The position numbers and the translations under genes are program-made. Under the pieces are notes generated by a model. The model was not told the origin of the DNA, searched no databases, and worked only from the letters and a program-made list of their open reading frames with translations. DNA of 64,000 nucleotides from Gloeophyllum trabeum ATCC 11539. Its lineage: Eukaryota; Basidiomycota; Agaricomycetes; Gloeophyllales; Gloeophyllaceae. The stretch spans positions 1,846,361 to 1,910,360 of the forward strand of contig NW_006920414.1 in assembly GCF_000344685.1 (NCBI RefSeq), written 5' to 3'. Positions 1-11,304 of the stretch are shown piece after piece. Position 1 is the stretch's first letter; every line of letters begins with the position of its first letter.

Positions 1-77
1 TCGAGGTGCTGTAATCGCTGACAGCTTAAACTGAGACTTGCCAACGGCGACGGTACACGAGCCCCTAAATTTCTGGT

Positions 78-662
78 ATGGCGGACGCCTCACCCACTTC
101 CATCGAGACCAATGCGGGCAAGAAGTTGCCTCCGGGGATGGTCCTAGGACCCGATGGCAAGCCTTGCAAGATTTGTACTGCTTTCAGATATATGAAACCT
201 CCGCAGGGGGGTCAGAATCAAGAGCGCAAGCAGAAGCAAGGGGAAAATGCCAAGATAGCCGCTGCAATGGCAGCAGCAGCCCCGGGCTCTGGAAACACTC
301 CCGATCCCGACGTCCGACCTGAATACTGTCCACCCGACGTAGAAATACTGGGCCGGTCGACATGGGCGTTCCTCCATACGACGGCAGCGTATTACCCGGA
401 CAGACCGTCGCCGACGCAGCGAGCGAATATGCTGAACCTACTTTATGCTCTGCCTGTGCTGTACCCCTGTTCGCACTGCGCCTCGCATCTGGGAGAGGAG
501 ATGAAGGTCCATCCACCGGACGTCAGTGGGAGGACAGCCCTCAGTCGTTGGCTCTGTGAAAGGCATAACGAGGTCAACGAAAGGCTAGGAAAGGAGAGGT
601 TCGACTGCGCAAAGACTGATGAGCGGTGGAAGGATGGACCTAGCGACGGGAGTTGCGACTAG
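78..662 (+). CDS. ERV1: FAD-linked sulfhydryl oxidase ERV1
   Basis: Intronless 194-residue protein of the Erv1/ALR family, the FAD enzyme of the mitochondrial intermembrane space that re-oxidises Mia40 during disulfide relay import. Seen: an N-terminal shuttle pair KPCKIC (Cys30/Cys33), then an Ala/Gln/Lys-rich linker (about residues 43-75), the FAD-domain start WAFLHTTAAYYP (96-107), the redox-active CSHC (131-134), and the adenine-binding helix ERHNEVNERLGK with flanking structural cysteines near 160 and 176. Cysteine spacing matches yeast Erv1 closely, so the start at 78 is well supported. Both cysteine pairs are intact, so the protein should be active. Upstream context is cut by the window edge. 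No unusual feature. Confidence 0.96.
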   Translation: MADASPTSIETNAGKKLPPGMVLGPDGKPCKICTAFRYMKPPQGGQNQERKQKQGENAKIAAAMAAAAPGSGNTPDPDVRPEYCPPDVEILGRSTWAFLHTTAAYYPDRPSPTQRANMLNLLYALPVLYPCSHCASHLGEEMKVHPPDVSGRTALSRWLCERHNEVNERLGKERFDCAKTDERWKDGPSDGSCD

Positions 663-1314
663 CCCTGGCATGCATAGATGTACGTTCATCCTTGCACATT
701 CTGCAAGCAGCGTGCTGACCGTATATAGCTCGACCTAGTACATGTAGTAAAGTAATCCACACGAAGTGCACTGACACGGTGCCGAATCCACCTTTGACTT
801 CCCCCTCTTTGCGAAAGTCTGACTTGATTCGCTGCATAACTGACGACAGCTGATGTGCGCCCTGAACTTTCCCTCTCGACACAAACTTAGAAGGTAACCC
901 TACCTAGGTTCCGAAACTTTCGATCAGAGTAGCGTCACGGTGTTAACGTTCTGGGCGACCACCAATTGAATTGGAGGGTGCTTGGACGACGCCTGCTCTC
1001 GTTTCCAACGCGCTGCCACAGGTTGCCACATCGTCATACCGTCCTTTCGCTTAACTTTGCGAGTCTCGCGTGCGCACCGATCATTGGGGCAGGAGGGGCG
1101 GATCCCTCCCGATCAGGACAACGCACCTCGTCCAAGTTGTCGGGCGTGTGCCAAGGCGTCGGTACGCTCTTTTGTTTCATTGCTCTGTACACACCCTGGT
1201 GGTCGAGAGTTTCTGGCGCGGGTTACGCCTCTTGCCGTCGACGTTCATTACGGTTTCCTTATATTCTGGCGTGCCCCTCCACGCCCTCCTCTATTAAGTA
1301 CTTTGAAATACTTC
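663..1314. other. Intergenic, ERV1 3' end to membrane-protein gene
   Basis: I see no gene here. It should hold the ERV1 3' UTR and the promoter of the next gene. The open frames around 966-1310 lack recognisable motifs or a gene-like exon pattern. Confidence 0.5.
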
Positions 1315-3154
1315 ATGACGGACTCGCTTGAGGACCTTCAATTAGTGAAGGACGTCAAATTAATTCGGCTTTGCCAGCGTACGCCCTTCTTTTCCTTGGT
1401 CTCCATCGAGAATGCTTGACGGAATGCCTGTCAAGTTGTCGCGACATTCCTAACATTTTATGACCATTGTAAGTGGAAGTAAATATATCGTGGGTCCCAG
1501 TCTTCACCTCCTGCGCGCAGTAATTACTCTGGACCGTGAAGTACGTATGCGAAGTGTTGTTTCCCTCTGTTAACTTCTAATAATATTAACGAAGGTTGAG
1601 CTCATATGGGTAAGCTCGCCACTCTGCCGATGCTACATAACTCTCACCATAGTTAGATGAAACGTTGGTCGCTATCGAAATTGCTGTTTATTGTGGTAAG
1701 CTTCCGTTCCTTCGCAGCCGCCCTTCTGTTCAGCTGCGCTTGCGTTCAAGAATCGCTATCTCGGTGGAGCGGTTATGTTGTGAGCACCTGTTTCGTATTA
1801 GTCCTATAAGGTCAGAAACTGAATCTGGTATTCACAGATGTGATGCTATTGGTATGTATTGGCGCGTACAAGCCGAGCATACAGTGTCCTAACGAGACCC
1901 AGTATTCGTCAAAATGAAATTGTCCGATGCAGTCAGTAATCCACACAACCCCCTACATATATGGAGTTTGACCGCTGTTCCTAGGGGTAAGCTCGAGATC
2001 TGTGATCGTGCAGCTTGGTCGTAATGTTCTGTACCCGTGCCCTTGGGAATACCTAGATGTATGTATTAAAATCTCTACGTCCTGTTCCGGATGCTCACAA
2101 ACTCTCAGGTCATAATTTCTTCATCTTTCAGGGATGGGCAAGCGCCTGTGTGGTGTGGGCAATGCAGGGTCAGGGTCTATGGCGCCGCAAGTTGTGAATT
2201 TTCTGATTAAAGGCTCCTGCAGTCATCATGCAACTGCGCGTCACGGCGATGTACGGCCACTCACGTACCGTCTGGACATTCCTGGCCTCCTGCTTCCTTT
2301 GCGAAGTCGCAGCTATGGCGGTCATTCTCGGGATGACGTACAAGCAGATCATAGGTCAGTCATCTGCTTCGTCCTTCCTCTCGTTAGGAATTCACAGTGA
2401 GCCCGCAAGTCGCGTCGGAACCCATACCCGGCGTAATCATCTGCACGCCAGTTGGTATCCCAGATTTTTTCTTTGTGTTCTGGGTTCCTATCGGTAAGGG
2501 TCCATCATCCGCACCCATCCATCTGTGCCAATACTCGCTCGCTCAACTCACCACCGCTACCAGTTGTCTTCGAGTCTATTTTGTTCCTGTTGGTTGTCAT
2601 ACAAGGCGTCGGCCACCTTAAGGAACGCAGTTGCAGCTGGAGCCCAACTACCCTAATGGATGTGTTGGTTAGGGACAGTATCTTATACTTCTTCCTGTGA
2701 GTACGGCAGCCAGGATGGCCTCTCGCATCTGAACCTTCTGATCAGGACGCTCACAACCTATATTACCAACGCGGTCGTCTGGATGACAATGTCGGTTCGT
2801 CCCTCTTCCCCGTAGTTATATAATTCTATTGCACCCGCTAATGCCTTGCTTTCCAAAATGAAGTCGACTTGGCTTGAAGTCCCCGAAGGCTTCGCCCTGG
2901 CCGCTACGTGCATCATGGGCTCGCGGCTAGTACTCAACATGCGGGAAGCGTTCTTCAACCCCTTCCACGAAGGTGGTATTTTTGTCTTATCCGCTCTCGG
3001 GAGCGGGCGGGCGGGTAGAGCGTCCCCCGATTTGCAGTTCCAGCGCCATGGCTCCGTAAGGTCGAGAGCCATGCTGGACGAGATTGAACTGGGTGACGCT
3101 AATTGGGCGGAAACGAGTGGGGTGATGAAACCCCTGGCACAGGGAGATAGGTGA
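1315..3154 (+). CDS. Multi-exon seven-span membrane protein with an N-terminal DUF6533-type domain
   Basis: Basidiomycete-specific multi-span membrane protein; function unknown in the family. Exons I can join by eye: 1315-1378, 1436-1468, 1521-1540, 1595-1609, 1657-1695, 1751-about 1790, then 2223-2354, 2398-2493, 2564-2696, 2746-2794 and about 2864-3154. The first exons join to give TFLTFYDHLITLDREVELIW followed by MKRWSLSKLLFIV and NRYLGG, the usual N-terminal signature. Later pieces are LRVTAMYGHSRTVW, FFFVFWVPI, LMDVLVRDSILYF, YITNAVVW and a conserved end IMGSRLVLNMREA. Several exons are only 15-40 nt. The part between about 1790 and 2222 could not be joined cleanly; either introns are unresolved or there is a frameshift. 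The C-terminal tail is polar and cytosolic-looking. Confidence 0.72.
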
Positions 3155-4110
3155 GGGATGGACTATGAGAAAGATATTTGCACGAGCATACTTCAATTGC
3201 AATTGAAAGGAGATAGGCCTGGGCGACCATTCTGAGCCCTGCACTCTGCACCTTCTCTTGAGAAACCTGAACGTACGTAACACAACGGACCCTCTGATTC
3301 GCACGCATCTTCAGATCCACTGTCGTACTGGTTTCCCGCGCAAGTGTAACGCTTGGGAGCTGAATACACGCGCTCCCACTCTGCAGCTGTGGGCGCTCTC
3401 ACTGGATTTCCCCGAACCACAAGCGATACAATGGGATATGGGCCCTAACGTGGTTCGCGAACAACAGTTTGTATAGACTGCCTAAAGGTAAGCTTCTCAC
3501 TGCCGCCGAGCTGGCACGTTATCTCCACTGGGAGGCAAGTTGGCAGCACCTGGGTCAGGCATGTATTATATTAGGTATGATCAGATGTAGAGAGGGTTCG
3601 AAAAACGCTTGACGGCCCGACTGGACCATAATAATGTCTACAGAGCTGCAGAAGACAGGTGGGCAGCTCGGTGGTGGTCTTGGATTAAATGAGTCGACGG
3701 CACATGACTAGGACTCGGATGTTCCGACGTAGGCCAGCGAACTTGAAGACGTCTTCGGTGTGTGGTCTAGCACCCGTGGAAGGACAAATAATCGTATTCT
3801 AAGCTTCAAAAAAGAGCACCTTACCTGCTAAGTAATGCAGACCTTTGTGAACCTTTGCTTACATAATTGACCTCCAACGTTTACAGGCTACTCGGAATTC
3901 TTAAGTGTAATTCACGCAAAAGTGCCACTTCCTTTGCAGCTGGAGTTCCTGGTTAGTGCTCGACAGTCTGTCATATTGGAACTTCTAATGAGACTCAGCT
4001 GACAGAAACCCAAGCCTGTAGGTACCGGGATGGTACTTATCCTTATATTTGACAGTAGTTCGGTCTTTGCTTAGTAATAAGTTGCCGTGTCCCAATCTCC
4101 CTCACCCGAC
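3155..4110. other. Gene-poor DNA
   Basis: No recognisable gene on either strand. Frames are short and closed often. Stretches around 3780-4080 and 4200-4480 are visibly A+T richer than the genes on either side. Confidence 0.5.
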
Positions 4111-4198
4111 GTCCTGGCCGAGGGTGGCGGCGCGCAGTGCCGCCACCCGAAAGTCAGGACAAGAGGCAGACTGGGGAGGGCTTCGAACTCCTTGGGAC
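4111..4198 (+). repeat. tRNA-like Pol III relic (possible SINE head)
   Basis: An 88-nt stretch resembles a type II tRNA. There is an A-box-like TGGCCGAGGGTGG near the 5' end, a B-box-like GGCTTCGAACTCC near 4179-4191, weakly complementary ends (GTCC at the start, GGAC at the end), and a central 10-bp perfect hairpin GGGTGGCGGC/GCCGCCACCC (4122-4131 with 4139-4148). Its 7-nt loop has C rather than U at the conserved position. An A-rich run follows directly (about 4199-4220). I read it as a decayed tRNA or tRNA-derived SINE head rather than a working tRNA. Confidence 0.35.
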
Positions 4199-4926
4199 AA
4201 TAAAAGTAAAATAAATTAATTGATACTATGTACATGTACACCTCCCGGAGTGGCTACAGTGTGAGGCGCTCAAAACCGACCACTCGGCAATAGGCGAGCC
4301 GCGGATCCTATCACGATCGTGAGAAAAGACTTTTAGGTCCCGAAAACCAGACCAATCGATTCCTTTTCACGAGAGCTTTCGAGCCATCTGATTATTTTCT
4401 CGAAATTCCCACTTTCAAGAATTTAATCCTTTACATATTTGAATTTGGGTCGGAGATGTAGCAAAGTTACCATAAGGGGAAGCTTTGTAATCACGGCCAG
4501 GGTAGCCGCGCCACGTGCCTGGCTAGGGTTAGGGTGAAGGCACTACTTGCTTTGGACGTGTGGGACACTCCCTATCGCAGGAATTCCATCGGAGAACCCC
4601 ATTTCCGTATTATACAACCATATTGAGTGATCAGGACGCAGCTGGCTCCCAAATAAATGAGGTTACGCTCGGCGACCCCAAATTTAAATGCTTACGTAAG
4701 CACCCAAAAAAATGAAAATGCAGGATTACGCATCTTTTGGCTAGGTTTATGTTTCAAATTTTTTTCTTGCCGCCTACGGCGCCATAATTAAGGTGCCACA
4801 GAGGTGCCGACTCTTAGTGACATACACTGTACGGGTGCCGCAGCTAGTGTACTTGATACGCGGACGCGGTGTCGAATGTGGCGACTATGGCCTCCCAGGA
4901 TTGAAACTCCGCGGCGGGTGTGGCAA
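4199..4926. other. Gene-poor DNA left of the hAT element
   Basis: No gene recognised. The DNA is A+T rich with frequent stops in all frames. Confidence 0.5.
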
Positions 4927-4934
4927 CATCTTGT

Positions 4935-5542
4935 AGGACCCCGGCATATGGGTACTGATGTTTGATCCTAAGTGCCCGATTTTTGGCCCTTGTGGCCTCA
5001 CACATTTGGACCGGATATGTCCGCCTCTAGGATCCGGTCAGCCCAAATTGGGCTGTTTATGTCCGCATAAGTGACCTATGTTCGGGCGCCCCCCGGTGTG
5101 TCCGCCAAACGGATCCAACCTCGAAACCGGCACACGCCCAACGCTGCAACGAGTAGATCGTGACATGAGTACTCTGGGATATTGTATTTCAGTCTTCCTA
5201 AGATCCACCACTGTTTCCAAAGCTTGCATTTCATTCACCATTGCTGAGGATATACCTGGATATATACGAGATGAGCTGACAGTTGACTGAAAAGTATAAG
5301 AGACACCACTCAACCTAGTACAAGGACTACTGGGTGTGACATGTTGACACTTCGATGACTCGGTATGTCCGTCAGGTGATCGGACACCAAGACCGGCAAG
5401 GCCGTTGTGTCCGCCGTGATATACCGGACATGGACCGAAATTTTGGGCTTTATGTCCGCCTAAATATCCGACATAGGGCCTCAAAATTGGCCGTTTATGT
5501 CCGCACTAGGATCAAACATATATACCAGTATGCCGGGGTCCT
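4935..5542. mobile_element. Non-autonomous hAT-type MITE, 608 bp
   Basis: The ends are inverted repeats: AGGACCCCGGCATA at the left and its exact complement at the right, with a looser match continuing to about 40 bp. The element is bounded by an exact 8-bp direct repeat CATCTTGT (4927-4934 and 5543-5550), the target-site length of hAT transposons. Both halves carry many copies of a subterminal motif TATGTCCGCC or close variants in both orientations, as expected for transposase-binding sites. No transposase reading frame fits inside, so it needs an outside transposase. It lies about 400 bp upstream of the membrane-protein start at 5952. Confidence 0.88.
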
Positions 5543-6295
5543 CATCTTGTGCAGGTCTTGCAACGACAGCTGACATCCCACACCTAAAACTGTAGCTTCC
5601 ATCTTTACTGTCTCCGACATGATGCATTGATGATCCAAATATTCGCCTCTCAGCCTCAACTGGGCGCAACAGGCCAATAATAGGGCAACATTGCCTTTAT
5701 AGTTGCCAAAGATTGGCTCTGGGAAGCATCGCCATGCCCTCGGTATGATAAGCATGACCCGACACCCTTGCATTGCATGATTTATGCCGTACACTCCCTG
5801 AGAATTCCGCAGGGGCCTTCCATATTACGTTCTTGTACTGGGCCCTTTAATTTCAACGCTCGTATATGAGGCTCATGTCGTCGAGGCTTGCCCCTTCGCC
5901 ATTCCGCGCGAACGAGCCATACTTAGCTAGATTGTTACACTGACGTTCGACATGGTACACTGGAAAGACGTCGCAGAAGTGGAACGAGATGCGGAAGTCT
6001 ACGCAAGATTGTGGCCCGTCTTCATGGGCATCTATCTGTAAGTCGTAGTACTGAATCGTAACCGTTGCTTCCTTGGCTGACTTGTGTCACGCCTAATTAG
6101 GTACGACTTCCTACAAACCCTGTGGTTTGAGTGGTGGCTCGTCACTCGCAAAATACCATTCAAGTGGCCATATGTACCGCCTGCCTATCTTGCTCCAACT
6201 GTATGGCCAACCCTGATGATACAGCTAGATACCATACTTCGTGGGGCGTTATTCCTTACTCGCGATGTTCAGCGTGATGTAAGCGTAAGGCGTCT
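5273..6295. repeat. Left copy of duplicated contig end (1,023 bp)
   Basis: This stretch recurs at 6614-7628. The two copies differ only near their left ends (a few substitutions and an 8-bp length difference near 5341) and then look identical. The left copy stops exactly at the N run. Confidence 0.93.
5952..6295 (+). pseudogene. Truncated left copy of the membrane-protein gene (probable assembly artefact)
   Basis: Holds the first exon (ATG at 5952, ending with MGIYL) and the second exon from about 6101 (YDFLQTLWFEWWLVTRKI) of the gene at 7285, identical in sequence, then runs into the N gap. It is almost certainly the same gene seen at the end of one contig and not a second locus. Confidence 0.8.
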
Positions 6296-6613
6296 NNNNN
6301 NNNNNNNNNNNNNNNNNNNNNNNNNNNNNNNNNNNNNNNNNNNNNNNNNNNNNNNNNNNNNNNNNNNNNNNNNNNNNNNNNNNNNNNNNNNNNNNNNNNN
6401 NNNNNNNNNNNNNNNNNNNNNNNNNNNNNNNNNNNNNNNNNNNNNNNNNNNNNNNNNNNNNNNNNNNNNNNNNNNNNNNNNNNNNNNNNNNNNNNNNNNN
6501 NNNNNNNNNNNNNNNNNNNNNNNNNNNNNNNNNNNNNNNNNNNNNNNNNNNNNNNNNNNNNNNNNNNNNNNNNNNNNNNNNNNNNNNNNNNNNNNNNNNN
6601 NNNNNNNNNNNNN
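6296..6613. other. Assembly gap, 318 N
   Basis: Run of N. The flanks repeat each other, so the gap probably has no real content and marks two contigs that were not merged. Confidence 0.95.
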
Positions 6614-7628
6614 GAGCTGACAGTTGACTGAGAAGCATAAGAGACACCACTCAACCTAGTACAAGGACTACTGGGTGTGACACTTCGACGACTTGGTATG
6701 TCCGCCAGGTGATCGGACACCAAGACCGGCAAGGCCCTTGTGTCCGCCGTGATATACCGGACATGGACCGAAATTTTGGGCTTTATGTCCGCCTAAATAT
6801 CCGACATAGGGCCTCAAAATTGGCCGTTTATGTCCGCACTAGGATCAAACATATATACCAGTATGCCGGGGTCCTCATCTTGTGCAGGTCTTGCAACGAC
6901 AGCTGACATCCCACACCTAAAACTGTAGCTTCCATCTTTACTGTCTCCGACATGATGCATTGATGATCCAAATATTCGCCTCTCAGCCTCAACTGGGCGC
7001 AACAGGCCAATAATAGGGCAACATTGCCTTTATAGTTGCCAAAGATTGGCTCTGGGAAGCATCGCCATGCCCTCGGTATGATAAGCATGACCCGACACCC
7101 TTGCATTGCATGATTTATGCCGTACACTCCCTGAGAATTCCGCAGGGGCCTTCCATATTACGTTCTTGTACTGGGCCCTTTAATTTCAACGCTCGTATAT
7201 GAGGCTCATGTCGTCGAGGCTTGCCCCTTCGCCATTCCGCGCGAACGAGCCATACTTAGCTAGATTGTTACACTGACGTTCGACATGGTACACTGGAAAG
7301 ACGTCGCAGAAGTGGAACGAGATGCGGAAGTCTACGCAAGATTGTGGCCCGTCTTCATGGGCATCTATCTGTAAGTCGTAGTACTGAATCGTAACCGTTG
7401 CTTCCTTGGCTGACTTGTGTCACGCCTAATTAGGTACGACTTCCTACAAACCCTGTGGTTTGAGTGGTGGCTCGTCACTCGCAAAATACCATTCAAGTGG
7501 CCATATGTACCGCCTGCCTATCTTGCTCCAACTGTATGGCCAACCCTGATGATACAGCTAGATACCATACTTCGTGGGGCGTTATTCCTTACTCGCGATG
7601 TTCAGCGTGATGTAAGCGTAAGGCGTCT
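6614..7628. repeat. Right copy of duplicated contig end (1,015 bp)
   Basis: Repeats 5273-6295 with a shift of 1,333 bp over most of its length. It begins inside the hAT MITE: the MITE right end recurs at 6875 and its target repeat at 6876-6883. It reads through without a break into the full gene at 7285. Confidence 0.93.
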
Positions 7629-8625
7629 CTCCTCTCTTTGGTGCCCACCATTTCTATTTAGGAATACAATAAACTACCGTCACGATCCCGGACCAACCCA
7701 GTGCGATGGTGACGTCTTTTCCGATCATTAGCGAATCCTGCTAAAACACACTGCCAGCAGGACGGTACTATATCCTTACGGTACGCCATACTCACAGAGT
7801 TTGTTCCTCCTCTAGGAATCGACTCGTTAGTTCAACGCAGATATCGACAGCGATAGGCACGGGATGCGCTTCCTTAAATCTAGCAATACGAACGTCAGTG
7901 TTAGCATATCACAGGCTCGTCGTTCCTGTACTAATGATGCTTGGAAGTCTGATGATATGGAATCGCCAACCATGGATAACTGCGTCAGTAGCACTACTAT
8001 CCCTTGGTCATTGGGCCGTCCTCGGCCTATGTGGGTGTATCTGTCGGTCCCCGCTGCCGTCGTCTCGACTGACGTCCGAGACAGCTTCCGGAACGTTCAT
8101 ACACATTGGGAACCGTACCCGGTTTGGCATTTGTATGTCAGCACGAATCTACAACTCGGGACTAATGACGTGCTACATATACAGTAAGATTTCTGCCTTG
8201 ACGGACTACAGTGGACAAACCTCACACCATACGTGACCTAGCGTTGATTTTCGACTTAGTCGTTTTGTGCGGCGCAGTAGTCGGACTTGTCAAAGACACA
8301 CCTCATTGGCAAATTTCCGACATACGCCGTCTCCTTGTGGTGCAAGGCTTGGGGTACTTCATCGTTGCTTCATTCGTCAACGTATTTTCAGCGGTGCGTA
8401 TCCCTTTCAGCACCTGCCGGCAGCCGCCAGAAGCCAATAAATGGCCGTAGGTATTCGCTGCATTGCGTCTGAATCGTAAGTTCGGTGCGGGCTATTTGAA
8501 AGTCTTCCTCACATCCCGCCACTATCAGCGATAATGGACATTATGCTCGGCATACCCGGTGCGCTCACCCTGTCTAACGAGCTGCAATATGATTTGCTCA
8601 TGGAATCTTCAGCTCTCGTGCTCAG
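7285..8625 (+). CDS. Multi-span membrane protein, basidiomycete-specific family
   Basis: Second protein of the basidiomycete multi-span type, in a different subfamily from the one at 1315. Exon 1 starts at ATG 7285 and ends at a GTAAGT donor after MGIYL. Exon 2 starts at 7434 with YDFLQTLWFEWWLVTRKI. Further hydrophobic pieces are LLSLGHWAVLGLCG (about 8000), LALIFDLVVLCGAVVG followed by RRLLVVQGLGYFIVASF (8226-8391), and IPGALTLSNELQYDLLM (from about 8545). Order and character match the family's TM helices. I could not place every exon between 7540 and 7880, and the true 3' end is unknown; 8625 is the last coding-like position before a GTAACA donor. Function unknown. Confidence 0.6.
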
Positions 8626-9643
8626 GTAACAGTGATACGGTGTCCGGCTGCCCCTATTTAACGTCATCCGCTCAGTATGATTGCATCCTGTCACTGCGTT
8701 TCCGGGCTTCTCAGCTACAAATGGCGCCCCTTAGGCCTGTTCGTGTATTTCGTCATTGACTTTCTCATCGTCAAGACTAACTGTACTTTTGAATTCCAGT
8801 CATGAAGCCACCACCGATCCAGATGTTTCAGCGTGGCTCCCACAGTTCAGTACCCAATGCGTCTTACCAGCAGCTACGTGCGTGCCCAGTCCCAGTCCAT
8901 TTGTTAGCTACAATTGAGCTCAAAGGTTGAACAACAGCGTCTCTTCCCATGAAGCTGTTTCGAGTGCGCAAGAAAAATCAGTAGTCCAATCCCCACTGCA
9001 TGCTCAGTATGTTCGCGCAAGCTGTCAAACTCCAATGTCCCCGTAGAGGCTTTGTCGCCCTCGCGGGAAACTATCAATGCCGTCGACGATGGCACTAAGT
9101 AGTGCCCCTCGACTGACTCAGATTCAATCGCCTGAATCCGTCGTATTAGGCCGTATTGTCCACTGTCCCGTCCGGAGCTGGCTTCCCAAGTGTATGTAAT
9201 GCCATAGCTCATAATCACGGTCATGCTGCTATGACTTGAGATTCAAAAATCCGTCTCAGTCACAAATATGTGCTCCTCTCCCACTGCCACTGACTGCAGT
9301 TTACGTGCGCGCCATGACCCAAGGTCTGTCTGCCAGTGTCTGGCAACTAACTTCTGCCCGTAGAAAACGAGCTGCGGCGGTCTCCAAAGGAATGTCCGAC
9401 AAATAATAGGAAAATTGTTTTCTCTCGTCTCGTGACTATCATAGCGGATAGGGAATATTATGCAGGGGTAGTAGATGTACCCTCGGAGATGGCAAAGTGT
9501 GGCTGCCTCGCAATTGAGCGTGAGGTCACGTCCAAATCGTCCGAGTCACAGTCACATTAGAATGACTCCCGCCATTCAAATACCGATTCTACCGAACGGT
9601 GACTGCTCTTCTGCTCCCTTCATTGCCACAACGACACCAGAAT
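8626..9643. other. 3' region of the membrane gene and PRO2 promoter
   Basis: No separate gene recognised. A 106-codon minus-strand frame (8904-9224) has no family resemblance. The last exons of the upstream gene may lie here. Confidence 0.45.
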
Positions 9644-11180
9644 ATGACGGACAGCGCTGCCGTAACGATCGCTACGGGTGCAAGGTCTGCTTTCGAAAAG
9701 TCTCAGTTGCTACCAGCGTCGGAGCGTATCACGGCCTTGAATGAAATCAGGAAGGAACTGGAGGCAAGCAAAGATGAGATTCTAGCCGCTAACAAAAAGG
9801 ACCTCGAGGTGTGCAGTTATCTTCTGACATACCCTGAAAGAAAGACAAAGCGAATAAGCATAGTAGCTGGCCCAGCACGAGGTTGATGCGGGTCGCATGT
9901 CGGAGTCCCTGCTGAAACGCCTCGATCTGAACAAAGGAGACAAATGGGAATCTACCCTGCAGGGTATCACGGACGTCGCCATCCTTGCTGATCCTACTGG
10001 GCGTATAACATACGCGTCGGAACTAGATGACGGCTTGGAGTTATATCGAGTGACATGTCCGATCGGCGTACTTCTGGTTATCTTTGAGGCTCGCCCCGAA
10101 GTAGTAGTGAATATCGCTGCTCTTGCTGTCAAATCCGGTTCGTCTAGTCACTTTCTGTGCCCGCCTGCCCCTAGACCTCTTCACAGGAAACGCTGCAATC
10201 CTGAAAGGGGGCAAAGAATCTAGCAATACTGTAGTATCATTGTCTCAAGCAATCCAGAGGGCACTTGCACGGACGAGTCTTCCCGATACCTATATTCAAG
10301 CCATCCAAACCCGAGCAGAAGTGTCATCCTTGCTCGAGCTAGATCAGTACATTGATCTAGTTATCCCCAGAGGAAGTAACAGCCTCGTTCGCAGCATCCA
10401 GAATAGCACGCGGATACCAGTTATGGGCCACGCCGACGGCCTATGCAATGTCTATCTGGATAAATCTGCGGATACTGAGAAGGCAGTCAGGGTTGTAGTT
10501 GATTCCAAGGTGAGCCTTTTGCGCTGCCGGTGCGGACGACGCAAATATCATGTTTGGCTTCGCAGGTCGACTATCCCGCCGCCTGCAACGCTGCCGAGAC
10601 TCTAATCGTTCACGAATCGGTGCTACACACAGTTTGGCCTATGGTTGCCCAAGCACTTGTGCAAGCAAACGTCCAGCTCCTATGCGATCCCCCCACGCTG
10701 AAAGCCCTATGGAACATCTCTCCTCCGCTGCCTCAGCTTCGCACCCATGTGCACTCGTCTATCCCTTCGTCTTATACCACAGAGCACCTGTCTCTCACTC
10801 TCTCGGTGGTCTCACTACCCTCCCTTTCCTCAGCCATCCAATGGATCAATTCGCATTCGTCGCACCATACGGATTGCATCGTTACGGAATCTGAAGAGGC
10901 CGCGTCTCTATTCTGTAGAGGTGTCGACTCGGCGGGGACGTTCGTCAACGCAAGCACCCGCTTTGCTGACGGCTTCCGGTACGGGTTCGGGACTGAAGTC
11001 GGGATCAGTACGGGTAAGATCCACGCGCGGGGCCCCGTTGGCCTGGAGGGATTAGTTATTTACAAGTACATCTTGCGGAGCAAGGGCAGCCAGGGACATG
11101 TTGTCGGAGAGTTTGGCGTCGGGGCAGGGAAGAAAAGGTACAAGCATGCAGACATCAACCCTTCCAGTTTGCCATTTTGA
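9644..11180 (+). CDS. PRO2: Gamma-glutamyl phosphate reductase
   Basis: NADPH-dependent reduction of gamma-glutamyl phosphate to glutamate semialdehyde, the second step of proline synthesis; ALDH-superfamily fold, cytosolic. Four exons: 9644-9808, 9876-10137, 10187-10509 and 10566-11180. Seen in order: ERITALNEIRKELEA near the N terminus, CPIGVLLVIFEARPEVV (nucleotide-binding side), NAAILKGGKESSNT, IPRGSNSLVRSIQ, the catalytic cysteine region DYPAACNAAETLIVH at the exon 4 start, and the family end RGPVGLEGLVIYKYI. An upstream in-frame ATG at 9599 is possible, but MTDSAAV at 9644 fits the family length better. It is convergent with the histone chaperone gene, leaving about 124 bp between stops. 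No defects seen. Confidence 0.95.
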
Positions 11181-11304
11181 ATATTCACATATATGTATAA
11201 TGCACGGATAGCTACGACAGAAACAGGAGCGAATAAAGTACTAAGGATACATGGAGAACGATAGGATACTTCCACCTCTAGGGCCGCAAACTTCGGAAGG
11301 TCAG

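Noticed and set aside
6084..6732. Long frames across the first N run
   Set aside because: Length comes from N positions; only the flanking exons are real.
8904..9224. 106-codon minus-strand frame
   Set aside because: No family resemblance, no neighbouring exons, and it falls between two plus-strand genes.
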